NCBI GenBank assembly: GCA_932182025.1
Contig: CAKNXK010000005.1
Location: forward strand, 1-64,000
Origin: an uncultured Candidatus Melainabacteria bacterium
GTDB lineage: Bacteria > Cyanobacteriota > Vampirovibrionia > Gastranaerophilales > Gastranaerophilaceae
Direction of reading: 5' to 3'
DNA length: 64,000 nt
The position numbers and the translations under genes were made by a program. Shown here piece by piece: positions 53,909 through 62,086 of the stretch. Numbering within the stretch: the first letter of the stretch is position 1; each line of letters begins with the position of its first letter. The notes beneath the pieces are model-generated. The model saw nothing but the letters and a program-made list of their open reading frames with translations. It searched no databases and had not been told where the DNA came from.

Positions 53909-54844
53909 ATGGCAGATGAACAAAGTATAAATGCGGCAATGACCGATACAAGACATTTTTATGAAAAGAAACGAGTCATTGTACCTGCACTAACAGCACT
54001 GGTGCTGTTAGTCTTAGGACTTATTATTTCAATAAATTCTATTTTCTATAAATCAACGGATGATGCATTCATTGAAGGACATATAATCACAATTGCTCCA
54101 AGAGTTGCAGGACCGGTTATTAAACTGCATATTGATGACAATCAGGAGGTTAAAAAAGGAGATTTGTTATTAGAAATCGATCCTGTTGATTATGAAGTAA
54201 GCTTGAAGCAAAAAGAATCAAAACTTGCAGAAGCACAAGCAGCATTAAAGAAGGCTCAAAGTCAGGCAGAAAAAGACAATGCAGATTATCAAAGACACAC
54301 TGCAATGCTTGAAAAAGGTATTTCTTCCAAACAAGATTTTGATAACAGCCAAAACAATTACAACTCATCACAGTCTTCAATAGATGAAATTACTGCTATG
54401 ATTAAAAGACTTGAAGCAGAAGTTGAACAAGCCAAACTTGATTTATCATATACAAAAATTTATGCGGCAGAAGATGGCAGGATTACGCATCGTACCGTAG
54501 AACAAGGTAACTACGTTCAGGTAGCACAACCAATGTTTGCGATTGTACCTGATAAGGTTTGGATAGTGGCTAATTTTAAAGAAACACAGGTTGCTAATAT
54601 GAAAAAAGGTCAGCCTGTTAAAATAAAAATTGATGCTTATGGCCACAAGAAATTCAGTGGACAAGTTGACAGCCTTCAAATGGCATCAGGCGCAAAAGCT
54701 AGCCTTTTCCCGCCTGAGAATGCTGTAGGCAGTTACGTAAAAATTGTTCAAAGAATACCTGTAAAAATAATTTTTACAGAAGATGTTTCCAAATACAATG
54801 TAATCCCCGGAATGAGCGTAGTACCAACAGTGAAAGTTCGATAA
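53909..54844 (+). CDS. membrane fusion protein, EmrA/HlyD family
   Basis: 311 residues. One N-terminal membrane helix (about 26-48), a lipoyl-like half (IAPRVAGPVIKLHIDDNQEV, KKGDLLLEIDPVDYEV), a coiled coil (about 100-170), the second lipoyl half and a beta-barrel (VKIKIDAYGHKKFSGQVDSL). It bridges EmrB in the inner membrane and the TolC-like channel. A closely similar C-terminus occurs in the partial gene at the right edge of the window. Coupled to emrB through TAATG. Confidence 0.92.
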   Translation: MADEQSINAAMTDTRHFYEKKRVIVPALTALVLLVLGLIISINSIFYKSTDDAFIEGHIITIAPRVAGPVIKLHIDDNQEVKKGDLLLEIDPVDYEVSLKQKESKLAEAQAALKKAQSQAEKDNADYQRHTAMLEKGISSKQDFDNSQNNYNSSQSSIDEITAMIKRLEAEVEQAKLDLSYTKIYAAEDGRITHRTVEQGNYVQVAQPMFAIVPDKVWIVANFKETQVANMKKGQPVKIKIDAYGHKKFSGQVDSLQMASGAKASLFPPENAVGSYVKIVQRIPVKIIFTEDVSKYNVIPGMSVVPTVKVR

Positions 54845-56361
54845 TGGCAACAAGAAAAATCCCAATATGGTTAATAGCGATTTCCATTCTAATGCCGACA
54901 TCATTCTCGGCATTGGCTACTACTGCTACAAATGTTGCAATACCTCATATTTCAGGGTATTTTGCAGCTACAGCAGATGAAGCGAAGTGGATAGTAACAT
55001 CATATATGGTTGCAAACGCTTGCCTTATTATGCTTTCAGGTTGGTTGGAACAATTATTTGGCAGAAAAACTTTTATCAAAATATGTATTTCAATTTTCAC
55101 ACTGGGTGCTCTTATATGTACTTTTGCACCATCATTAAACATAATGGTTTTGGGAAGGTTTATTCAAGGCGTCGGAGGGGGGCCTATGACACCTATTTCA
55201 CAAACCGTTTTACTTTCAGCTTTTCCTCCTGAAAAAAAAGGAGTTGCAATGTCATTATTTGGTTTTGCAGTAATGGTTTGTGCAATTCTCGGGCCTTCTT
55301 TCGGAGGATTTCTTGTTGATAATTTGAATTGGCATTACATATACTCGGTGAATATTCCTGTCGGGATTTTATCATTTATCTTAGTAACTAAATTTATTGA
55401 AGATGTAAAACCATCAACCAACAAAAAGAAAATAGATTTTGTCGGTATGACAGCTCTTGTATTATGGTTATTATCAATGCAAATTGTCTTAGACAAAGGA
55501 CAGCAGTATAACTGGTTTGACTGTGCGTGGATATGTTGGTTAAGCGGATTTTCACTGGTAACATTATCTTTTCTGATTGTTTGGGAAATCGAAAACAAAA
55601 ATTCGTTTATGAAAGTCAGGTTATTTAAAGACAAAAACTTTTTCATAGGAACTGTTATATCAACTGCAGTAAGTATGGTAACCTTTACGACAATGTATCT
55701 TGCGCCGCAATTTATTCAGAATGTTTTGGGATATACCGCTCTGCTAAGCGGATTGTCAATGGCACCGAGGATTTTTTCGTGCATAATTATGCTGCTTGCA
55801 ATACCGCATTTAATGAGGATTTATGACAGCAGATTATTGATTTCTATCGGATTTTTCTTTTTAGGACTTTCGACTTTTATGTTCACAAACATAAATTTGG
55901 CAGTTTCTTTCTGGTATGTATCTTTGCCAAATATTTTATTAGGTGTTGGTGTAATTTTAACCTTTATTCCGATTTCGGCATTAGCACTTGGAACATTACC
56001 GAAAGACCAGCTTGCAAATGGAGCAAGCTTACATAACTTCTGTAAAACGATTGGGGTAGCAGTTGTTGTATCAATGTCTTCAACCATTGTTGCAAGACAC
56101 TCTCAGATACATCAAAACTATCTTGTTGATAACCTATCGAATTTCAATGCGGTTTTTCAGACCAAAATGGCAGGCTGGACACATACCTTTATGAGCAGCG
56201 CTTCAAGTTCTTTTGCAATAAATAAAGCAAATGCTTACGCTTACAAACAAATGATTACTCAATCAACTTTAATGGCTTATGTAGATGCATTTGCAATGGT
56301 TGCATTGTTTGCATTTATATTAATTCCATTGCCGTTTTTTATGAGTAAAGACATTAAGTAA
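54844..56361 (+). CDS. MFS multidrug exporter, DHA2 family (EmrB-like)
   Basis: 505 residues with about 14 hydrophobic helices. Motif A-like sequence is LFGRKTFIKICISIF, and motif C-like glycines and prolines are in LGPSFGGFLVD (helix 5). It is a proton-coupled exporter of lipophilic compounds working with EmrA and the TolC-like protein. Its stop is at 56359-56361, and the Mu-like element's left target duplication starts one base later. The insertion thus narrowly missed the gene and only altered its downstream region. Confidence 0.92.
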   Translation: MATRKIPIWLIAISILMPTSFSALATTATNVAIPHISGYFAATADEAKWIVTSYMVANACLIMLSGWLEQLFGRKTFIKICISIFTLGALICTFAPSLNIMVLGRFIQGVGGGPMTPISQTVLLSAFPPEKKGVAMSLFGFAVMVCAILGPSFGGFLVDNLNWHYIYSVNIPVGILSFILVTKFIEDVKPSTNKKKIDFVGMTALVLWLLSMQIVLDKGQQYNWFDCAWICWLSGFSLVTLSFLIVWEIENKNSFMKVRLFKDKNFFIGTVISTAVSMVTFTTMYLAPQFIQNVLGYTALLSGLSMAPRIFSCIIMLLAIPHLMRIYDSRLLISIGFFFLGLSTFMFTNINLAVSFWYVSLPNILLGVGVILTFIPISALALGTLPKDQLANGASLHNFCKTIGVAVVVSMSSTIVARHSQIHQNYLVDNLSNFNAVFQTKMAGWTHTFMSSASSSFAINKANAYAYKQMITQSTLMAYVDAFAMVALFAFILIPLPFFMSKDIK

Positions 56362-56362
56362 G

Positions 56363-56367
56363 TCAGG
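56363..56367. repeat. left copy of 5-bp target duplication (TCAGG)
   Basis: TCAGG directly before the element end TGTAAAA; the same five bases follow the other end at 60418-60422. Confidence 0.85.
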
Positions 56368-56377
56368 TGTAAAAGGT

Positions 56378-56424
56378 CACATGCTTTGATTACTTGGGTC
56401 AGATGGTCTGACTATTTTGGGCAA
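56378..56424 (+). repeat. left-end transposase-binding-type repeats
   Basis: A full copy at 56393-56424 (inward-reading core CAGATGGTCTGACTATTTTG, then GGCAA), directly preceded by a weaker copy (CACATGCTTTGATTACTTGG at 56378-56397). It is the inverse of the right-end copies. Confidence 0.75.
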
Positions 56425-56512
56425 AACAAACAAAATTTTTAACTTTAATGTTTGCATTTTTCTTTTGTATTTTTGTTATAAAATTAAAGCAATAATAAAT
56501 GGGAGCTTTATA

Positions 56513-57175
56513 ATGACAATCAATATTGAAGAATGGTTAAATATTTCAATAGAAAAGTTGCAAAAAACTTTTTCTGAAAAACTACTTTTTGTTGGCTTAC
56601 AAGGAAGCTATAACAGAGGAGAGGCAACACCTGAAAGTGATGTTGATTTAGTTGTTATTATAGAGGAATTAAATTTTGAGAATTTAAAACAGTATCGTCA
56701 AATTATAGACGAAATGCCTTATAAAGAACTTGCCTGCGGGTTTATTTCCGGCAGAAAAGAACTGCAAAACTGGTCTAAGTCTGATTTGTTTCAATTTTTC
56801 TATGATACAAAACGGTTGTACGGAAACTTGGAAGAAATAATTCAACCACTAAGCATTGAAGATATAAAAAAATCAATCAAGGCAAGTTCTGAAACGTTAT
56901 ATCACGCATCAGTTCATAGTTTTGTACATTCTGCTAACTATGCAGAGGATTTGGAAAACCTCTATAAAATGACATTTTTTATTTTGCAGGCTAAATATTT
57001 TGTTGAAACAAGTGTTTATATAAAAACTAAAAATGAATTACTTGAATGTTTGCAGGGGACAGACAGAGAAATTTTAAATATTTGTATTAACAGAAAAGAA
57101 ATTAAGTCAAACGAGAAATCTGAACTTGAAAACCTATATAAAAAACTTATTGATTGGATTGTGAAAAATATTTAA
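56513..57175 (+). CDS. nucleotidyltransferase-domain protein
   Basis: 220 residues. The motif GLQGSYNRGEATPESDVDLV near 28-47 is the G-S-x-x-R-G-x-x-x-x-S-D-x-D-L core of the pol-beta nucleotidyltransferase fold (aminoglycoside nucleotidyltransferase and MNT groups). The C-terminal half is helical, HEPN-like in size (QAKYFVETSVYIKTKNELLE). It may modify a small molecule, RNA or protein by AMP transfer; antibiotic modification is one option, not shown. ATG 56513 follows GGGAGC. Its end overlaps the convergent membrane gene by 29 bases. Cargo of the Mu-like element. Confidence 0.8.
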   Translation: MTINIEEWLNISIEKLQKTFSEKLLFVGLQGSYNRGEATPESDVDLVVIIEELNFENLKQYRQIIDEMPYKELACGFISGRKELQNWSKSDLFQFFYDTKRLYGNLEEIIQPLSIEDIKKSIKASSETLYHASVHSFVHSANYAEDLENLYKMTFFILQAKYFVETSVYIKTKNELLECLQGTDREILNICINRKEIKSNEKSELENLYKKLIDWIVKNI

Positions 57176-57482
57176 TTGTAATTGCAAAATATGATAATGG
57201 TACATAAATTGCTAAATATACAGTTATCCCTGAATTAAAAAATAATATTGAAGTTAACCAAAATAATATGATATTAACAATTGGCAAGAACCACAATATT
57301 TTTGATTTGTTTTTGTATGTTAATGGTGCTGTTATAAAATAAATCGGTAATATTATAAGGAAATAAATTATTGATAAAATTAATCCCCATTCTTTCAAAG
57401 GCAATTTTGTTAATAAATAGGGAAATACAAATACAACAATAAAACTTGTAAGAATATATTTATATAAAAATTTATTCTCCAT
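57147..57482 (-). CDS. small integral membrane protein
   Basis: 111 residues with four hydrophobic segments (about 8-25, 32-55, 65-83 and 88-103), little polar sequence and no recognised family. Its ATG at 57482 lies inside the last codons of the HxlR gene (11-base overlap), so it is translationally coupled to that regulator. A GTG at 57491 is an alternative start. Confidence 0.65.
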   Translation of the reverse strand: MENKFLYKYILTSFIVVFVFPYLLTKLPLKEWGLILSIIYFLIILPIYFITAPLTYKNKSKILWFLPIVNIILFWLTSILFFNSGITVYLAIYVPLSYFAITIKYFSQSNQ

Positions 57483-57792
57483 ACTTTTCACCCCACTTCC
57501 TCATTTCAAGTAAAATCGGAATCAAACTTTCGCCTTTTGCAGTTAAAGAGTATTCAACTTTTGGCGGCACAACAGGATAAACTTTTCTTTCTATTATTCC
57601 GTCATTTTCAAGCTCTCTTAACTGAGAGATCAGCATCTTAGGGGTGACACCTTTTATTGTTTTTTGCAGTTCGTTGTATCTTAAAATTTTATTCTGATAC
57701 AAAAACCATATAATCATAACTTTATATTTTCCGCCAATGACTCCGAGTGTTAAACCAAGCGGACAATTATATTTTTCAAGTTTATTTTTCAT
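57472..57792 (-). CDS. HxlR-family transcription regulator
   Basis: 106 residues. Signature CPLGLTLGVIGGKYKVMIIW at the start, LRYNELQKTIKGVTPKMLIS, then QLRELENDGIIERKVYPVVP and VEYSLTAKGESL: a MarR-like winged helix of the HxlR group. These regulators commonly sense electrophiles or redox stress and control a divergent oxidoreductase, which is exactly the arrangement here with 57902-58558. Confidence 0.93.
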   Translation of the reverse strand: MKNKLEKYNCPLGLTLGVIGGKYKVMIIWFLYQNKILRYNELQKTIKGVTPKMLISQLRELENDGIIERKVYPVVPPKVEYSLTAKGESLIPILLEMRKWGEKYGE

Positions 57793-57825
57793 TGTTTTTC
57801 CTTAATTCTATCTTTTTATATAGTA

Positions 57826-57853
57826 TATTACAAAAAAGTAAATACTTGTAATA
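57826..57853. promoter_or_regulatory. putative HxlR operator
   Basis: TATTACAA (57826-57833) and TTGTAATA (57846-57853), perfect 8-bp arms with a 12-base spacer, in the gap between hxlR and the oxidoreductase gene. Confidence 0.6.
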
Positions 57854-57901
57854 AATATAATATTGAATAAAATTAAAAAATAAAGAGAAAGGATTAAATT
57901 T

Positions 57902-58558
57902 ATGACAAAACAAATATATATTATAAACGGCTCACCGCGTAAGAATTGGAACACTTCTAAAATGTGCGAAAGTTTTGCTAAAGGAGTAATCGATGCCGAA
58001 GGATATGCTGAAATAATAAACCTTTATGATATTGACTTTAAAGGTTGCAGGGCTTGTTCTGCGTGTAAATTAAAAAATGGCAAAAATTACGGTTTCTGCT
58101 CATACCCTGATGAATTAAAGGAAATATTAAACAGAATTTCGCTCGCTGACGGAATTTGCCTTGCCACTCCAATTTATTTTGGAGATGTCTCCGGGGTTAT
58201 AAAAATGTTTATAGAAAGATTGGTTTACCCTTTTGTAAGATTTGATAAACAATATACCCCGATACCGCCTAAAAAATTAAAAACCGCAGTTATTTATACA
58301 ATGAATGTTGATGAGAAATTATTTTTAGGTTCATATATTGGCAAACACAATCTTGGACCAGTTGGTTTCTTTGAAAATTGGATTACACATCTTTATGAAA
58401 AACCGCAAAGAATTTGTGCGTTCAATACATACCAATACTACGATTATTCAAAATATGACGATGAGAGATGGGATATTAACGACAAAATAAGACAACACGA
58501 GGAAGTCTTTCCAAAAGATTTAGAGAATGCTTATAATGTTGGCAAAAACTTTGTATAG
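57902..58558 (+). CDS. flavodoxin-fold NAD(P)H-dependent oxidoreductase
   Basis: 218 residues. IYIINGSPRKNWNTSKMCES at the start is the FMN phosphate loop of the NADPH-dependent FMN reductase/flavodoxin-like group. Then come GCRACSACKLKNGKNYGFCS, with four cysteines near 48-65 as in iron-sulfur flavoproteins and related reductases, and ATPIYFGDVSGVIKMFIERL. Probably reduces quinones, nitro compounds or an iron-sulfur partner; the substrate is unknown. It is divergent from hxlR. AAAGGA stands before the ATG. Confidence 0.87.
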   Translation: MTKQIYIINGSPRKNWNTSKMCESFAKGVIDAEGYAEIINLYDIDFKGCRACSACKLKNGKNYGFCSYPDELKEILNRISLADGICLATPIYFGDVSGVIKMFIERLVYPFVRFDKQYTPIPPKKLKTAVIYTMNVDEKLFLGSYIGKHNLGPVGFFENWITHLYEKPQRICAFNTYQYYDYSKYDDERWDINDKIRQHEEVFPKDLENAYNVGKNFV

Positions 58559-58561
58559 AAT

Positions 58562-59218
58562 TTATCTAATTCTATACCTATCTAAAGGATCGGCAGGAGT
58601 TTCTTCTTGAAATTCCTGTTGTTCTATTTTGGGCTCAAAATATAATTTAAAAAATAAATTTTGTCCAATACGGAAACGGCTTTTTTCGGTTAGTTGTTTA
58701 ATTTCGTTTTCTGTATCAATATCAACTTGTGCCATATCAAAGAATAAATCATTTTCTTGTTTACGCAAGTCGTTTTCTAAAACTTTCAACTGTTTTGTGA
58801 TTTGCAGTTCTTCAAGCCTGTCGGATTTTTTATTATTTAGTTTCTGTTTTAGTTCGCTGATTTCTGTTTTAAGGTCTTTCAAATGAAGTTCAAGATTTGC
58901 CTTTTTTCGACCTGCAAGCATTTTTAATTTTTCTGCCTCGTAAGCATAAGAACCTTGCTTGCTTAAAATATATTCTTCAATAATTTTTGTTGTATCAATT
59001 TTAAAATCTAAATTCCCAGCTCCCATAAACCCTGTATAGCCGCCAAAGGCTTCTTTTCTATCAATATTCTCAATTTCAACAACAGGTAAATCCAATAAAT
59101 CTCTGCATTTTTCCTCCGGTATAATTTCGCCGGATGTTTTTTGACCGATAACAATATATTTTGTCTGTAAATATCCCTCATTGGAAGAAATGTCTATTTC
59201 ATAAAACCCAACTTGCAT
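58562..59218 (-). pseudogene. C-terminal fragment of a SNF2/RapA-like helicase
   Basis: The 218 codons from ATG 59218 are open, and the frame continues upstream without a start codon to about 59340, reading SPLAKGLFSKWNWTFADEAK. The Glu/Lys-rich helical part (LKDLKTEISELKQKLNNKKS, KQLKVLENDLRKQENDLFFD) and the preceding beta part look like the tail of SNF2-family helicases. The gene seems cut at its 5' side and joined to the transposase gene by deletion. The helicase assignment is from pattern only; some other truncated protein is possible. Confidence 0.5.
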
Positions 59219-59235
59219 TGGCTCAATATCTTTAT

Positions 59236-60009
59236 TTACAAAAATTTTTGCCTCATCTGCAAATGTCCAGTTCCATTTGCTAAATAAACCTTTTGCAAGT
59301 GGTGATGTGTATCTAACATTTCTTGAATACTTTTTGAACGATTATTAGGACAAGGTTTTTTATTGTGAAATTCAAGCCAACAATCAATATATTTAATTAC
59401 TTCCTGTACCGTTGGAATCTTTCCACCCGTTTGTTTTTGATGAATTTGAAGGTGGAGTTTTTCGTTTCTGTTCATCCAAGCCGGGCGATTTTCAATTGAA
59501 GTCCCGATGTAGCTTGGCATCATTTTTTCAAACTCTTCTTGAAATTCTAAGAAAAATCTCTCAATGACTTTGGCTCTTGCGTTGTAAGGTTTAGCAAAAA
59601 CGGAGTGGATAAACTCGTAAGCTTTTGGTAAATATAATCCTGTATTATATAACTCCAAAAACTCATGGTCTGCCTGATTTTGAGTCGGATATTTTTTTCG
59701 ATACTCAAGAGCAGCTTTTACTATATTTATTCTATGATTAGCGGTTTGTCTCGCTTTATCTGTTACAACCGGCGGTTGATAATTTAATGGTACAAGTGCC
59801 GTTGATTTTGTTTCATTCTCACGAAGTTTTTGTTGTAATTCAGGCTCTAAACTTGAAAACAATATTTCATAAGATATGCCGCCATTGACTTTGACCTCTC
59901 TTGAAATGTATTTGCTTTCAGGTTTATTGAGTTCCATTCGAATTGAACGAGTGCTTTTTAAACCTTTAGCCTGTGCGACTTCTTTAATGTTTATATATTC
60001 GTTTTTCAT
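59236..60009 (-). pseudogene. Mu-like transposase, internally deleted
   Basis: 257 codons. N-terminal DNA-binding domain as in MuA: INIKEVAQAKGLKSTRSIRM, then VNGGISYEILFSSLEPELQQ. The linker continues to about residue 140 (EFLELYNTGLYLPKAYEFIH). The text then jumps to AKPYNARAKVIERFFLEFQE, which is the region of the third acidic residue of the DDE site. The first two acidic residues and about 250 residues between are missing. The end (SKSIQEMLDTHHH) is also cut, giving a short unrelated tail. It cannot be active. ATG 60009 has no ribosome site. Confidence 0.8.
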
Positions 60010-60167
60010 GGTACACACACATTAACTCTGAAGACGAAGAATTGGAACACCACTTCCGAGCATTGTGTCTGTTTCGTATCAATTAATAAAGGGGAACTTT
60101 TCTTAAATTCTCTGTTACTTTTTCTTAAAATTGATGTTAATTTTCAGATTAAAATTTCAAATTACTC

Positions 60168-60396
60168 AAATTACTCACTTGCCCAAAATAATCAAACCAT
60201 TTGACCCAAGCAAAAAAAGCCGAAAGATTAGGCTATTATTCAAAAAATAAGATTTGCCCAAAATAATCATACCATCTGCCCTGAGTAGAAAAAGAGTAAA
60301 GTGAGTAATTTCGATTCACATGGTTTGATTATTTCCTACCCACGAAACTCGCTCACAAAGCCGATTGCCCGAAATAATCGCACCATCTGCCCCAAT
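60168..60396 (+). repeat. right-end repeat cluster of the Mu-like element
   Basis: Three 32-bp copies starting TTGCCC[AG]AAATAATC at 60179, 60254 and 60365, with gaps of 43 and 79 bases, and one weaker inverted copy at 60317-60335. In addition AAATTACTCACTT (60168-60180) is the exact reverse complement of 60299-60311, and AATAATCAAACCAT (60187-60200) of 60320-60333. These lie in the 459 bases between the transposase gene and tRNA-Arg. Apart from the element end and target duplication nothing else was seen there. Confidence 0.8.
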
Positions 60397-60417
60397 TAGT
60401 TTACTCAGTTCGTTACA

Positions 60418-60422
60418 TCAGG
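60418..60422. repeat. right copy of 5-bp target duplication (TCAGG)
   Basis: TCAGG directly after the element end CGTTACA, matching 56363-56367. Confidence 0.85.
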
Positions 60423-60468
60423 TGCACGTAAGCCTCACTCCTATTGCTACTCCATATTTGAAAACAAC

Positions 60469-60544
60469 TGGCCCTGGAGGGAGTCGAACCCACGGCAGAC
60501 AAGGTTTAGGAAACCTCCGCTCTATCCTACTGAGCTACAGAGCC
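60469..60544 (-). tRNA. tRNA-Arg (CCU)
   Basis: Minus strand: acceptor GGCTCTG/CAGGGCC (7 pairs, one G-U), D-stem GCTC/GAGC, anticodon stem GAGGT/ACCTT with loop TTCCTAA (anticodon CCT), T-loop TTCGACT, discriminator A. CCA is not encoded, unlike tRNA-Glu and tRNA-Gly in this window. The T-stem GTGGG/CCCTC has a T-T mismatch and the variable region has 7 bases, slightly unusual but compatible with function. Confidence 0.85.
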
Positions 60545-60575
60545 CTACTTTTTAGTATAAACAATTTTACCTACC

Positions 60576-60604
60576 TTGTAAACCCTGAAAAAAAATGCTA
60601 GAAT
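60576..60604 (+). promoter_or_regulatory. putative promoter of the glycosyltransferase gene
   Basis: TTGTAA (60576-60581), 17 bases, TAGAAT (60599-60604). The ATG at 60614 lies only 9 bases further, giving a leaderless or nearly leaderless mRNA. Confidence 0.5.
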
Positions 60605-60613
60605 AAATTGACT

Positions 60614-61549
60614 ATGAAAAAGAAAAAAGTTTTAGCAATATTACCAATAAGCATTGGCGGCAGACTTACGACTAGCAGTATCATTGACGGATATAGACAA
60701 AACGACTGCGACGTAACTGTTTATGACGAACTTTTTGATAACAACCTAAATGAAATTTTAAAAGAAGATTTTTCTCAAATCCTCGGATACGATTTTTCAG
60801 GACTAAAAATAAAGATTGATAATCACTTAAATATTCCATCAGTAAACTATTTTTCTGATGATATTAGAAGTAAAGCATCAGGTCCTGAGTGGGAAAAGTA
60901 TCTTCCCTATTTAGAGGATGACGACAACTTTACTTTTTATTGGGATAAGGTTCTGACTGAATACGAAAATTTTAAAAACATTCACTATCTTCCGCATTTT
61001 GTAAATTTTGACATTTACAAAGACAACGGACAAGAGCCCGAATTTGATATTATGTTCGCAGGAAGACTTGATACGGATTATCGCTTAAGTTTCTTTGAAG
61101 AACTCGTTACAAAACTTCCACATCTAAAATACGCCTGGTTTGCAATCAGCAAACACTATGAAGACGCAAGAAACCGTGCTAAAATCCCTGAAATTATTGA
61201 CCTTTGCTATCAAGGTTTTATTGATAATGAAGAAGATATGGCAAAAGCTATTAATAACTCTAAAATTGTATTCAATATGAACTCTCAAGGAATCTCATCT
61301 CTAAATTACAGAACCTTTCAAACTGTTGCTTGCAAAAGACTTATGATAAGTGATTACAGAGAAGAATTAGCTCTTTTTGAAGGCTCTATGCCATTTTACG
61401 AAGATTTTTCAGACTTAATTTTTAAAATTGAAAGCTACCTTGAAAACAAATCTGCCTACAAACGCGTTGTCGACGAATGTTATAATATCGCACAAAAATG
61501 CCATAATTCAAAAGACTGCGTTCGTTATATGTTAAAGGTTACAGGCTAG
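60614..61549 (+). CDS. CgeB-like glycosyltransferase
   Basis: 311 residues, of the GT-B pattern. NIHYLPHFVNFDIYKDNGQE, then EFDIMFAGRLDTDYRLSFFE near 135-165, and SSLNYRTFQTVACKRLMISD with EELALFEGSMPFYEDFSDLI at the end match spore-protein CgeB and related glycosyltransferase group 1 proteins. No membrane segment. Probably transfers a sugar to a surface glycan or protein; donor and acceptor are unknown. ATG 60614 is used; a TTG two codons upstream is in frame. Confidence 0.75.
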   Translation: MKKKKVLAILPISIGGRLTTSSIIDGYRQNDCDVTVYDELFDNNLNEILKEDFSQILGYDFSGLKIKIDNHLNIPSVNYFSDDIRSKASGPEWEKYLPYLEDDDNFTFYWDKVLTEYENFKNIHYLPHFVNFDIYKDNGQEPEFDIMFAGRLDTDYRLSFFEELVTKLPHLKYAWFAISKHYEDARNRAKIPEIIDLCYQGFIDNEEDMAKAINNSKIVFNMNSQGISSLNYRTFQTVACKRLMISDYREELALFEGSMPFYEDFSDLIFKIESYLENKSAYKRVVDECYNIAQKCHNSKDCVRYMLKVTG

Positions 61550-62086
61550 CCAGTTTTCAAAAACCTTAATCCCGTTTTCTGTTAAAATTGCCTCAGGATG
61601 AAACTGCACGCCATAGATTGACTTCCCCTCAATTTTTAACGCCATTGGAATATTATCTTCTGTTCTTGCTTTAATATAAAGACAATTTTCCACCATCAAA
61701 GAATGATATCTTGTCGCTGAAAATCCTTGTTCAAAACCTTTAAACAACTCGAAATCCTCATCAAAATAAACAGATGAGTTTTTGCCATGGTATGGTTCAG
61801 GAGCCTTAATAATTGATGCGCCAAAATATTTTGCAATACACTGCATCCCTAAACAAACACCAAGAATAGATTTAGAATCCTTATAAAAATCTATCACTTC
61901 CATTGTCACACCGCTATTATCAGGATTACCCCAACCGGGCGACAATAGAATATGAGAAAATTTTAGAGTCTTAATTTCTTCTAAAGTCAGCTCGTCGTTT
62001 TTGATGACAATTGGCTCAACTCCAAGTATTTTTATATACTGTACAATGTTATATGTGAAGGAGTCATAATTATCAATTATCAGCAA
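61532..62086 (-). CDS. pabA: aminodeoxychorismate/anthranilate synthase, glutamine amidotransferase subunit
   Basis: 184 residues, class I glutamine amidotransferase. It has MLIIDNYDSFTYNIVQYIKI, the nucleophile in GVCLGMQCIAKYFG near 75-88, and the His-Glu pair in GVQFHPEAIL. It provides ammonia to the chorismate enzyme encoded by the overlapping upstream gene (14 bases), so it is PabA in folate synthesis here, although many bacteria use the same protein for TrpG. LSPGWGNP replaces the usual SPGPGxP. Confidence 0.9.
   Translation of the reverse strand: MLIIDNYDSFTYNIVQYIKILGVEPIVIKNDELTLEEIKTLKFSHILLSPGWGNPDNSGVTMEVIDFYKDSKSILGVCLGMQCIAKYFGASIIKAPEPYHGKNSSVYFDEDFELFKGFEQGFSATRYHSLMVENCLYIKARTEDNIPMALKIEGKSIYGVQFHPEAILTENGIKVFENWLACNL

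Larger units (their letters stand above)
56368..60417. mobile_element. Mu-like transposon, non-autonomous remnant with cargo (4,050 bp)
   Basis: Ends TGTAA (56368-56372) and TTACA (60413-60417), flanked by TCAGG on both sides. Inverted copies of a 32-bp repeat lie just inside both ends (56393-56424 and 60365-60396), with more copies near the right end, as with the several MuA-binding sites at phage Mu ends. The transposase gene next to the right end is MuA-like but lacks the middle of its catalytic domain. Cargo: nucleotidyltransferase, small membrane protein, HxlR regulator, flavin oxidoreductase, helicase-like fragment. The 5' TGT and 5-bp duplication fit the Mu/Tn552/Tn7-related DDE group. 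Confidence 0.88.

Noticed and set aside
54446..54913. Antisense open frames within emrA
   Set aside because: They have no ribosome sites and lie fully within a clear coding gene on the other strand.
60179..60396. Repeats of 32 bases that could suggest a CRISPR array
   Set aside because: Spacing is irregular (43 and 79 bases), a weaker copy is inverted, and an inverse copy sits at the opposite transposon end. End-binding sites of a Mu-like transposase explain this better.
60365..60601. Open frame on the plus strand with GPGGSRTHGRQGLGNLRS
   Set aside because: It is the antisense translation of tRNA-Arg, a common false ORF.
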